From positions 1 to 32,502 of IMG/VR virus record IMGVR_UViG_3300030104_002091: a stretch of DNA of 32,502 bases. One strand, written 5' to 3'. This DNA is from a virus. Of this stretch, positions 1 through 5,637 are shown in pieces; positions within the stretch are counted from its first letter, which is position 1, and the number at the start of each line of letters is the position of its first letter. The notes under the pieces are model-generated. The model saw only the letters and a program-made list of their open reading frames with translations. It searched no databases and had not been told where the DNA came from. Position numbers and translations under genes: made by a program.

Positions 1-546
1 AGGATTTAGTGACTTCAAACAAACTTCACCCTTACCTAGGTCAGCTTGAGGATCTTGGAATACCTGCATAACTCCCATACCACCAACATAGTAATCGTCT
101 ATAATTCTTTTTAATTCTTCGTCACCACTTGATGTTTGCCATATGTATTGAAATAAATCAGAAAATACTTTTGCAGTATCTCTATCTGAATCTTCTCTAG
201 CTGTTGCTCTAAATTGTGGTGAGTTGTAAGTAAGTAAAGATTTAGCTGTTTCTACGATAGGATGAATACGATTGACTACGATTGGTGCTTGACCACGAGA
301 CTCTAATACTTCTTGTTCTTCATTAGTCCATTGAGCTCCAGCTCTAAACTCTACTGATTCTTGAAATTTTTGTGCCCAAAGTTCTCTTGAGCTTTTATAT
401 TCTGTAAATAATTCTCTTGTTAGTTCTACTTCTTCAGGTATAGTATACGCATCTATTCTACCATCTTCAAATCCAAAAACAGTTTTATTGTCTTTCTTGT
501 TCTGTCTTCTTGTCTTTGATGTCTTCTTTTGTATTGTCTTCGGCAA
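1..546 (-). CDS. Portal protein, N-terminal part (runs off the left edge)
   Basis: Portal proteins form the dodecameric DNA channel at one capsid vertex and dock the terminase. The 182 visible codons have no stop and continue past position 1. The protein has a Lys/Arg-rich start, then a region with the feel of P22-type portals: a stretch reading QAPIVVNRIHPIVETAKSLL at about residues 90-110, then NSPQFRATAREDSDRDTAKV and an aromatic helix FSDLFQYIW. No ATG lies upstream in frame before a stop. The best start is TTG at 546-544, preceded six bases away by GAGG. The gene lies just downstream of the terminase genes, as is usual for portals. It overlaps a 51-codon ORF in another frame. The family call rests on sequence feel and position, not on a search. 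Confidence 0.82.
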   Translation of the reverse strand, partial: MPKTIQKKTSKTRRQNKKDNKTVFGFEDGRIDAYTIPEEVELTRELFTEYKSSRELWAQKFQESVEFRAGAQWTNEEQEVLESRGQAPIVVNRIHPIVETAKSLLTYNSPQFRATAREDSDRDTAKVFSDLFQYIWQTSSGDEELKRIIDDYYVGGMGVMQVFQDPQADLGKGEVCLKSLNP

Positions 547-640
547 CTTTTACCTCAATGTATCCTTCTGGAATTTTTACTTGCAAGTTTGATAAAATAT
601 CCTTAATATCTAACTTATATTTATCTTTGTCGTAATCCAT
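485..640 (-). CDS. Small hypothetical protein overlapping the portal start
   Basis: This ORF encodes 51 residues from ATG to TAA. The product is very charged (many Lys, Asp and Glu), with a central stretch DILSNLQVKIPEGYIEVKV that could form a strand or short helix. Its last 62 bases overlap the portal start in a different frame, and the GAGG that serves the portal TTG start lies inside it, so the two could be translationally coupled. It follows the candidate promoter at 657-685. No strong ribosome binding site precedes its ATG. I do not recognise the protein. It may be a leader ORF for the portal or a real small protein. Confidence 0.5.
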   Translation of the reverse strand: MDYDKDKYKLDIKDILSNLQVKIPEGYIEVKVAEDNTKEDIKDKKTEQERQ

Positions 641-656
641 TTAAGTTTTATCGATA

Positions 657-685
657 ATATAATACAAAGTGTATTGACTTGTCAA
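657..685 (-). promoter_or_regulatory. Candidate sigma70-type promoter before the portal
   Basis: On the minus strand a perfect TTGACA (685-680) is followed after 17 bases by TTATAT (662-657). Transcription would start near 650 and read the 51-codon ORF and the portal. It lies in the only non-coding gap between the terminase large subunit and the portal. Confidence 0.5.
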
Positions 686-688
686 GTC
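676..688. promoter_or_regulatory. 13-bp perfect palindrome over the -35 box, possible operator
   Basis: GACTTGTCAAGTC is a perfect inverted repeat with 6-bp arms around one central base. It covers the whole -35 hexamer of the candidate portal promoter, a common place for a repressor or activator site. No regulator is identified. Confidence 0.35.
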
Positions 689-692
689 TTTT

Positions 693-2177
693 TTACAAAG
701 TTTTCCAACTTTTTCTAGGGGCTAATAAATACGAATCTTCTTCAGTGTAAACACTTTCAGCTGTATGTGCAGGTTTATAACAATTTTTATTAGCATAATA
801 GAACCCATCTAGCAAATCATCATGCTTACCCCTAGGATATAAAGTCAATTCATCTACAAGTGCTTGCATTTCTTTTTTAATAAACACTTTTTTGTTCGCA
901 AATATAGGTTGTAAACTTTCTAGTCTATATGATTTTCTAGTTCTAGGATTTTCTTTTATCTCTAGCCCAGGTATAAACATACCCATTTCCTCAGCTTTTT
1001 CTTTAATATATTGACGTAACATCTCCTGATAACCTACAGATTCTATCCTAGTCTTAGAACTTTTGTAAATTTTAAAATTATGTATGATAGCATCTGCTAA
1101 ATCTAGAGGAGTCGCCCTCTTTCTGAAATACGGGAGTACCCAACGATTATTATCACTATCAATAGCAATATTAAATATAACACTATAGTCTGCTCCTTTC
1201 TTAGTACTAGATGCGGGATCGACACCAGTAAACACGTTTACAGGTCTAATCTCATCTACTTTCTCACCATTTATGTTCGTAAGTATGAGATTCGACAATC
1301 CCTGTTCATCTTGTTCTATATATCCGTCATAATATGAAATATCTTCTGCACGAAACAAATTATCTTCATCTCCTACAATTTGACATAGATATTCTCTATA
1401 AAACACAGATAATCTGTTAATACTGTCTAATTCTTCTTTCTTTTCCTTCAATTTATCTATGGGCCATACTTCAGGCCATAAGGCAGTACCAGACTCTAGA
1501 TCTGGACTAAACTGTAAATTCTTCCAACCCTTCATATCTTTTAATGTCTCAACCATACACCGTTCATGCTGCGGAGTACCAATAACACAAATTCTACCAC
1601 GTAACGGGTCAAGTGATGGAACACCAGATTGCAAGAGCCAACGTAAGTTATATTCCATAGCTTCTGAAGTTTTTGTATTAACTTCGTCTTCTGGATCATC
1701 CAGTATAAGTAAAGTTGGTCTTTGATTCCCATGTTTGATTCCCCTGATTTGCTGTCCTGTTCCTTTGCATATAATAATACTTCCATCTTTTAGTTCTATC
1801 TCTGTATTTGTCCACTTCCTTGCGGAGTTCTGTCCCCAGTATCCAAAAAAATATCTAAACTCTTGAGAGTAGTCTAATACATCTTTTATAGTACCCATTA
1901 ACTTTGTAGCATGAGATTGTGTTCTAGATACAAGTACAATTACTTTTACTCCTTGATCCATCATCAAATGCCATAAGGGATATACCCCTGCAACTATAGA
2001 AGACTTAGCATGTCCACGTGGTGCTATAATATTAATCTGTTTATGTTCACTCTTTAATTGTTCTACAATATCGTAATGGAACCCTGGAGAGTTCTCACTA
2101 AACATATTAGGCATTACCATTCTTCCGAAAAGCAACATATCCTGCTGCATTTCTAATAATATCTTTTTTTTATCCAT
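693..2177 (-). CDS. terL: Terminase large subunit (packaging ATPase and nuclease)
   Basis: This is the motor that translocates DNA into the prohead and cuts the concatemer. The product is 494 aa, normal for TerL. The N-terminal ATPase has a Walker A-like motif APRGHAKS at residues 52-59 and a Walker B stretch LLILDDPED followed by a coupling region. The C-terminal RNase H-like nuclease begins at FTGVDPASS (catalytic Asp320) and ends with GKHDDLLDG (Asp453, Asp454, Asp457), the expected acidic triad layout. The start ATG overlaps the stop of a 36-codon ORF as TAATG. It lies between TerS and the portal, the usual packaging order. The replacement of the usual GK[ST] by AKS is seen in many phage terminases. 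Confidence 0.96.
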   Translation of the reverse strand: MDKKKILLEMQQDMLLFGRMVMPNMFSENSPGFHYDIVEQLKSEHKQINIIAPRGHAKSSIVAGVYPLWHLMMDQGVKVIVLVSRTQSHATKLMGTIKDVLDYSQEFRYFFGYWGQNSARKWTNTEIELKDGSIIICKGTGQQIRGIKHGNQRPTLLILDDPEDEVNTKTSEAMEYNLRWLLQSGVPSLDPLRGRICVIGTPQHERCMVETLKDMKGWKNLQFSPDLESGTALWPEVWPIDKLKEKKEELDSINRLSVFYREYLCQIVGDEDNLFRAEDISYYDGYIEQDEQGLSNLILTNINGEKVDEIRPVNVFTGVDPASSTKKGADYSVIFNIAIDSDNNRWVLPYFRKRATPLDLADAIIHNFKIYKSSKTRIESVGYQEMLRQYIKEKAEEMGMFIPGLEIKENPRTRKSYRLESLQPIFANKKVFIKKEMQALVDELTLYPRGKHDDLLDGFYYANKNCYKPAHTAESVYTEEDSYLLAPRKSWKTL

Positions 2178-2287
2178 TAGTCTACTATTGTTATAACAAG
2201 TTTAAAATCTTCTGATACCTGTGTAAGCACAGCTAAGAACTCTATCATATTTTCTTTCTTGCCTTCAATCTTGATTGTTTTCTTCAT
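2177..2287 (-). CDS. Tiny ORF bridging the terminase small and large genes
   Basis: This ORF of 36 codons starts inside the last 23 bases of the terminase small subunit gene, in another frame, and ends TAA sharing one base with the TerL ATG (TAATG). It fills a gap that would otherwise be empty in a genome with very few gaps. The product starts MKKTIKIEGKKENMIEFLAV and ends with a hydrophobic stretch rich in Val and Ile. It may be a real small protein or only a coupling ORF that hands ribosomes to TerL. The ribosome binding site is weak. Confidence 0.42.
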   Translation of the reverse strand: MKKTIKIEGKKENMIEFLAVLTQVSEDFKLVITIVD

Positions 2288-3038
2288 CTAATAATCTCGT
2301 TTGGGTTGCCTTTAACTTTTTAGTTTGTTTTTCATAAGTGTCAGCAATCTGATGAGACATGTCCATCTCCAAAGATTCTGTTACTTGTTTATTCTTAGGT
2401 TTCATATCTAGAAACTCAGATAATTCTTTAGCAGCACGTATCATATTAGCTGCATCTTCTTTTACCTTTGCTACACTGATAGCATCTTTTATAGTATCTA
2501 AAACAAATCCTTCATCTATTTCTTTGTCTGTAAGTATTTCTTTCAACTTATCTGTCATAATCTTTTTAACCTCTTTGGTTTTAAACAATTTACGCACTGC
2601 AACAGCTGGATTCTTCTGATCTGGCCTATATATCTTGCCAATCTTCTCAAAATCTGGCCTTTGACCCGATGTTTTGTAGGCTAAAAACGCATCTATTGCT
2701 AATTCTGCTCTATCTCTAGTAGATTCTAGCTCTGAATATGTCTTTGTAGACACATTACTGTAGTTTTTACTATGATAGTGGGGTTCGAACTCTAATTTAC
2801 CAGTCTTCGATACCCATTGCCTACCATACGGAAACACCATTTCAATACTTGTACCGTAAATGTTACGCTGTAAACACTCAGCCACATAACCATCATCACT
2901 AATTCCCCAATCACCAGGGCTACATTTGTTCCAGTGTTTGTATTTCTTACCCAGTTTCTTAAATTCTTGCTTGGGATATACTTCATAATCAGTGGATTCA
3001 AAGTTATTTGCTTTCAGTCTTCTCGTTATCTTTATCAT
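2265..3038 (-). CDS. Probable terminase small subunit
   Basis: TerS proteins recognise phage DNA and regulate the large subunit. The gene encodes 257 aa and lies directly upstream of TerL with only a tiny ORF between. The middle contains a run of charged helices (about residues 145-215) of the kind seen in TerS oligomerisation regions, including a repeated segment like TIKDAISVAKVKEDAANM followed by AKELSEFLDM. The C-terminus is Lys/Gln/Glu-rich and probably flexible. The first 90 residues are more globular, with several Trp and Tyr, which is unusual for a small terminase. The call depends mainly on position and helical pattern. Confidence 0.55.
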   Translation of the reverse strand: MIKITRRLKANNFESTDYEVYPKQEFKKLGKKYKHWNKCSPGDWGISDDGYVAECLQRNIYGTSIEMVFPYGRQWVSKTGKLEFEPHYHSKNYSNVSTKTYSELESTRDRAELAIDAFLAYKTSGQRPDFEKIGKIYRPDQKNPAVAVRKLFKTKEVKKIMTDKLKEILTDKEIDEGFVLDTIKDAISVAKVKEDAANMIRAAKELSEFLDMKPKNKQVTESLEMDMSHQIADTYEKQTKKLKATQTRLLDEENNQD

Positions 3039-3231
3039 CTAATGGGTATTTTTTTTCTAAAAATTTTATAAAGGCGTCTTTATCACCATTCATATCCATA
3101 TATTCATCTAGGGCCTTATCGCCGTTGTAAACTTGGATCTTCAACTGTTCTATCTGAACCATCAAGGCTCCGATCATCCCTGCCATCTCTTTAATAGTAG
3201 GTTTCTTAGTATTTTTTTTACCTGTTATCAT
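3004..3231 (-). CDS. Small hypothetical protein, helical
   Basis: The gene encodes 75 residues. A Lys-rich N-terminus is followed by an amphipathic helix around EMAGMIGALMVQIEQLKIQV, then an acidic region and a Lys/Asp/Glu-rich tail. It looks like a short coiled-coil protein. Its 3' end overlaps the probable terminase small subunit by 35 bases, which suggests they are read from the same message. The function is not recognised. Upstream lies the 3232-3315 control region. Confidence 0.6.
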   Translation of the reverse strand: MITGKKNTKKPTIKEMAGMIGALMVQIEQLKIQVYNGDKALDEYMDMNGDKDAFIKFLEKKYPLDDKDNEKTESK

Positions 3232-3238
3232 TTTTTAC

Positions 3239-3267
3239 TTGACATCCTCATTTTTTGTTAGTATACT
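3239..3267 (+). promoter_or_regulatory. Near-consensus plus-strand promoter
   Basis: A perfect TTGACA (3239-3244), a 17-base spacer and TATACT (3262-3267) make the best sigma70-type promoter seen in the window. Transcription would begin near 3274 and run toward the plus-strand gene at 3696. It would first cross the minus-strand gene at 3316-3528 in antisense. The gap 3529-3695 holds a second short palindrome, TTGAGATTTCTCAA at 3636-3649, and no gene. Confidence 0.6.
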
Positions 3268-3270
3268 TTA

Positions 3271-3317
3271 AGTAATACTTAGCAACTTACTTGCGTATTT
3301 ATACTATAAGTATTACT
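3271..3317. repeat. 11-bp perfect inverted repeat, possible operator
   Basis: AGTAATACTTA at 3271-3281 is exactly repeated in inverse at 3307-3317, with 25 bases between. The left arm begins where transcription from the 3239 promoter would start, and the right arm overlaps the stop codon of the minus-strand gene at 3316. It could bind a dimeric regulator or fold in RNA. It is AT-rich and lacks a U-run typical of a terminator. Confidence 0.4.
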
Positions 3318-3528
3318 AGTTCAAATCTCTAAATATTGTTACTCCCATCTGCATAGCCTCATATACAAAATCTATCTCAGCTTGTGCGTAATGCATACTC
3401 TTTAAATGAATATGGTCTTCATTACCTTCTTCAAAGCTTACTTTTATCCAACGATCTTTATCTTCATCATATCTCTGTAACTTTCCAGACATAACCATTT
3501 CAAACAACATCTTCTTTGGAATCTTCAT
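3316..3528 (-). CDS. Small hypothetical protein
   Basis: The gene encodes 70 residues, starting MKIPKKMLFEMVMSGKLQRY. A helical N-terminus is followed by a charged strand-like segment DRWIKVSFEEGNEDHIHL and a C-terminal helix. No domain is recognised. No clear ribosome binding site precedes the ATG. A weak promoter upstream would place the RNA start almost at the ATG, so a leaderless message is possible. It is the first gene of the minus-strand packaging group and lies opposite the leader of the plus-strand promoter at 3239. Confidence 0.6.
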   Translation of the reverse strand: MKIPKKMLFEMVMSGKLQRYDEDKDRWIKVSFEEGNEDHIHLKSMHYAQAEIDFVYEAMQMGVTIFRDLN

Positions 3529-3536
3529 AATTAAAT

Positions 3537-3565
3537 AATATACAACTCATTTTTTAAAAATGCAA
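3537..3565 (-). promoter_or_regulatory. Weak candidate promoter for the packaging genes
   Basis: On the minus strand TTGCAT (3565-3560) and TATATT (3542-3537) are 17 bases apart. The hexamers match consensus at four and five of six positions. The predicted start is only a few bases before the ATG at 3528, so this is uncertain in such AT-rich DNA. Confidence 0.25.
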
Positions 3566-3695
3566 CTAGAATGTATGTACGTCTTATATATAGCACCCAC
3601 CCTACCTTTTTGCTTATATTTTCTTATAAGTATGGTTGAGATTTCTCAATCATTAAGTTAAAAAACATCGGCTTATGTCGAGAAAGTGAGTAAAA

Positions 3696-4100
3696 ATGTC
3701 ACAATTAAATAACGAAACACAGAATGATTTACAAGTTCATCTTAATCAAACAACTAGTCCTTGTGAAGTTAGGTTGTTCTCAACTAATAATGGTAAAGAT
3801 GAAAAAGACTTAATTGCTAAACCTAAGGATACAGTAGTTAAGGCTATGGTTGAAGTTAAAGATGATAAGTTCGACTTGTCTAAAAAGGTTAATGGCGAGT
3901 ATGTTTATATGCGTGCCTTAATGGAATATATCACTACTGATGATAAATTTCAAACTCTTGTAGAAACGCAAGGTATGGAATTAGCAGATAGTCCTGATAA
4001 ATTTCGTTTTAGCGAAAGTTCAATCTTTAACTATGATAAGGACGCTAATAAACCTAAGAACATTGTTTGTCTAACATTCAGTTCTTCCTTATCATTCTAA
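3696..4100 (+). CDS. Hypothetical early protein, monocistronic
   Basis: The gene encodes 134 aa with no recognised domain. The N-terminal 15 residues are polar (Asn, Gln, Thr). The body mixes predicted strands and helices, and the end is a hydrophobic, Ser-rich stretch KNIVCLTFSSSLSF. It is the first gene after the strong promoter at 3239 and has its own hairpin terminator right after the stop, so it forms a separate transcription unit. That arrangement is typical of a highly expressed early gene. It lacks a Gly-Gly tail, so there is no sign it belongs with the ubiquitin-like protein downstream. Confidence 0.72.
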   Translation: MSQLNNETQNDLQVHLNQTTSPCEVRLFSTNNGKDEKDLIAKPKDTVVKAMVEVKDDKFDLSKKVNGEYVYMRALMEYITTDDKFQTLVETQGMELADSPDKFRFSESSIFNYDKDANKPKNIVCLTFSSSLSF

Positions 4101-4107
4101 TCCAATT

Positions 4108-4142
4108 AAAGGGCATTTACTTCTTGTAGGTGCCCTTTTCTC
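4108..4142 (+). terminator. Intrinsic terminator
   Basis: AAAGGGCA (4108-4115) pairs perfectly with TGCCCTTT (4131-4138) around a 15-base loop, followed by TTCTCTT. It lies 8 bases after the stop of the gene at 3696-4100. Confidence 0.75.
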
Positions 4143-4387
4143 TTGTATATTATATACCCTACAATACAATAATTGAATGATAGCGACATATCGTTGTCGC
4201 ACTCTCTCTTTTTCTGAGAACCATTCAATACGACTTATAGTGCTGGTCAAAGTCTACACTCGTAGCAATTATCAGTTAGTGGACATAGAACTTATCTATG
4301 TCATAGTATTATAAGTCGTATGATATACCATTCAATACAACAGATCAAAGCAATATAGCATGTACACGAAAGGAGTACCTATATGAG
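4143..4387 (+). other. Structured non-coding region before the second early operon
   Basis: No gene is seen in these 245 bases, but there is clear structure. GCGACA (4183-4188) pairs with TGTCGC (4195-4200) over a 6-base loop, followed by a T-rich run. ATACGACTTATA (4228-4239) pairs perfectly with TATAAGTCGTAT (4310-4321), enclosing a second hairpin GACATAG/CTATGTC (4282-4288 and 4296-4302). A shorter TGCT/AGCA pairing at 4241-4267 would give a three-way junction. It could be a leader RNA, a small RNA or part of an origin. The sequence does not decide between these. Confidence 0.5.
4220..4338. repeat. Pair of 12-bp direct repeats flanking the long stem
   Basis: ACCATTCAATAC occurs at 4220-4231 and again at 4327-4338. 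The left copy partly overlaps the left arm of the 12-bp inverted repeat, and the right copy begins six bases after the right arm. The spacing suggests a designed element such as paired protein sites. Confidence 0.45.
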
Positions 4388-4567
4388 ATGAGTAAATACA
4401 AACAAACAGAACTGTTCACTAAGAAAGAGATGAAAAAGATAGTGAAAGACGAAGTAGAAAAACAGTCATCTGATTTAGATGATACTATGAAGTCAATACA
4501 ATATAGAGCATTAGATAATGATGCAATAGAGGATAAAGTCTTAGACTTATCTGAACAGTTTAGATAA
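4388..4567 (+). CDS. Small hypothetical protein, charged and helical
   Basis: The gene encodes 59 residues, beginning MSKYKQTELFTKKEMKKIVK and rich in Lys, Asp and Glu. The pattern suggests a single helix with coiled-coil character. A strong ribosome binding site AAAGGAG lies at 4369-4375. It is better spaced for an ATG at 4383, which opens a two-codon ORF (Met-Arg-stop) whose TGA overlaps the ATG at 4388. The second ATG may therefore be reached by reinitiation. The reading frame is followed by a hairpin before the next gene. The function is unknown. Confidence 0.6.
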   Translation: MSKYKQTELFTKKEMKKIVKDEVEKQSSDLDDTMKSIQYRALDNDAIEDKVLDLSEQFR

Positions 4568-4570
4568 TCG

Positions 4571-4610
4571 GTGGCTAATAGTGCGGTGAACATTTTGTAG
4601 TAGCCGCACT
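4571..4610 (+). other. Intercistronic hairpin with two alternative pairings
   Basis: AGTGCGG (4580-4586) pairs perfectly with CCGCACT (4604-4610). The same right-hand segment TAGCCGC (4601-4607) can instead pair with GTGGCTA (4571-4577) with one G-U pair. The two folds exclude each other. No U-run follows, so it looks like a processing or stability element rather than a terminator. Confidence 0.45.
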
Positions 4611-4635
4611 TGCCTTAACAAAGAAAGGAAACAAT

Positions 4636-4881
4636 ATGGTAACATATATATCAATAGCAATATTAGTAGCATTCATAACAATACTAATATGGAAAGATGT
4701 GACTTGCACACGAACAAAAACAAGGAGTTACCTTCCAGTTCAAAGTAATATGCCTTATCAACAAGCAATAGAAAGAAAGAAAGAAATAGATAAGTTGGTA
4801 GGTGAATTACAAGAAGGTGGTTGGGATTACACCAAATATAATATGATAAGTAGTATCAGAAGGAGAGATGATGATGTTTAA
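4636..4881 (+). CDS. Small membrane-anchored hypothetical protein
   Basis: The gene encodes 81 residues with one N-terminal membrane segment (about residues 3-19, ISIAILVAFITILIW) followed by a basic, polar cytoplasmic-type tail. A good ribosome binding site AAAGGAAA precedes the ATG. The end overlaps the next gene by a few bases. It has no recognised domain. An inner-membrane protein of this size in a phage early region could act on host membrane proteins or exclude superinfecting phages, but nothing in the sequence proves either role. Confidence 0.65.
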   Translation: MVTYISIAILVAFITILIWKDVTCTRTKTRSYLPVQSNMPYQQAIERKKEIDKLVGELQEGGWDYTKYNMISSIRRRDDDV

Positions 4882-5275
4882 CAACGATGAGATTAATGAT
4901 AGAACGGTGAAAGCATTTGATGAAGTAGTTGAAGAGATAGCAGCCACCACAGAAATGAAAAAGTGGGCAGAGTTTAAATTTGCTACACTTACAAAACAAA
5001 AACTTAGGGATGGTGCATTGGAACACGAAGCACAAATCCCTATTACTCTTGTAGAATGTCTTAAAGTTAACAGAGACAACTTACAAGAAGCAATAGAAGA
5101 AGGTGTTGATATGACAGTATATGTTGAAGCAGAGTCAGTTTTACAGACTCAACTTGATAACAATACAACATATGAATACCTTAAAATAGCAAAAAAGTAT
5201 ATGTATAAGGCAGTGTTTTATTTATTGCTAGCCTTATTTCATGATACAAAACCGAAAGGAAATGAAAATGAGTAA
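4871..5275 (+). CDS. Hypothetical protein upstream of the ubiquitin-like gene
   Basis: The gene encodes about 134 aa. Three ATG codons occur in a row (4868, 4871, 4874). With AGGAG at 4861-4865, the second or third has the better spacing. The product is mostly helical and acidic, with a hydrophobic segment YKAVFYLLLALF near the C-terminus and a polar tail. Its stop overlaps the next gene as ATGAGTAA, so it is translationally coupled to the ubiquitin-like protein. That makes it a possible accessory or target of the cassette. No domain is recognised. Confidence 0.7.
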   Translation: MMFNNDEINDRTVKAFDEVVEEIAATTEMKKWAEFKFATLTKQKLRDGALEHEAQIPITLVECLKVNRDNLQEAIEEGVDMTVYVEAESVLQTQLDNNTTYEYLKIAKKYMYKAVFYLLLALFHDTKPKGNENE

Positions 5276-5585
5276 CTCAACACAAGTAGAAGAGATTCTA
5301 TATAATGTAAATAACACTGGCTTTGTCAGTGCAACAGATCAAAGAGCACTTGCATGCAGTAATGTGCAAGAGTTTGTAGATTATCTTAGGGACGCAAGTC
5401 CAGCTTTGTATGAACGCATTAATTTGTCAAGTACAAAGATAAAAGTAAACTGGGAAGACAATGCAGTCTCTGGTGAATCACCAGCTGCTAATCTTCAAAC
5501 TGAACTTACTAGAACCAGTGCTACTGACGGTAGATGTATTATTGCATTTAACGAGCACACGGTAAAAGGTGGAGACGTAGAGTAA
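5268..5585 (+). CDS. Candidate ubiquitin-like modifier with Gly-Gly-Asp-Val-Glu tail
   Basis: The gene encodes 105 aa from the ATG at 5268, which has AAGGA six to seven bases upstream and overlaps the previous stop as ATGAGTAA. An in-frame start at 5241 is less likely. The C-terminus reads HTVKGGDVE, with Gly101-Gly102 followed by a three-residue tail. Precursors of ubiquitin-like proteins have this form: a peptidase removes the tail, exposing Gly-Gly for adenylation by an E1. A JAMM peptidase and an E1 lie three and four genes on in the same operon. The C-terminal half has strand-like segments (KIKVNWED, RCIIAFNEHTV) compatible with a beta-grasp fold, but I cannot confirm the fold from sequence alone. 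The function is inferred from tail and context. Confidence 0.6.
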   Translation: MSNSTQVEEILYNVNNTGFVSATDQRALACSNVQEFVDYLRDASPALYERINLSSTKIKVNWEDNAVSGESPAANLQTELTRTSATDGRCIIAFNEHTVKGGDVE

Positions 5586-5593
5586 ATACAACC

Positions 5594-5617
5594 GAGGGGC
5601 AGTTAACGCTGTCCCTC
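5594..5617 (+). other. Intercistronic hairpin after the ubiquitin-like gene
   Basis: GAGGGGCAG (5594-5602) and CTGTCCCTC (5609-5617) form a 9-bp stem with one G-U pair and the loop TTAACG. It lies 8 bases after the stop and has no U-run. It could slow 3' decay and raise expression of the modifier relative to the downstream enzymes. Confidence 0.6.
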
Positions 5618-5637
5618 ACAACTTAAGGAGAGATTAA

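Noticed and set aside
1459-1786. Open frames overlapping the terminase gene on both strands
   Set aside because: They lie wholly inside the terminase coding region, lack ribosome binding sites, and have compositions expected of out-of-frame reading.
3696-4100. A second ubiquitin-like protein
   Set aside because: It has no C-terminal Gly-Gly, ends in a hydrophobic Ser-rich stretch, and is separated from the cassette by a terminator.
4227-4240. Resemblance of AATACGACTTATAG to a T7 promoter
   Set aside because: Only the AATACGACT and TATAG parts match, with three bases missing between, and it is one arm of a perfect inverted repeat. No T7-type RNA polymerase is seen in the window.
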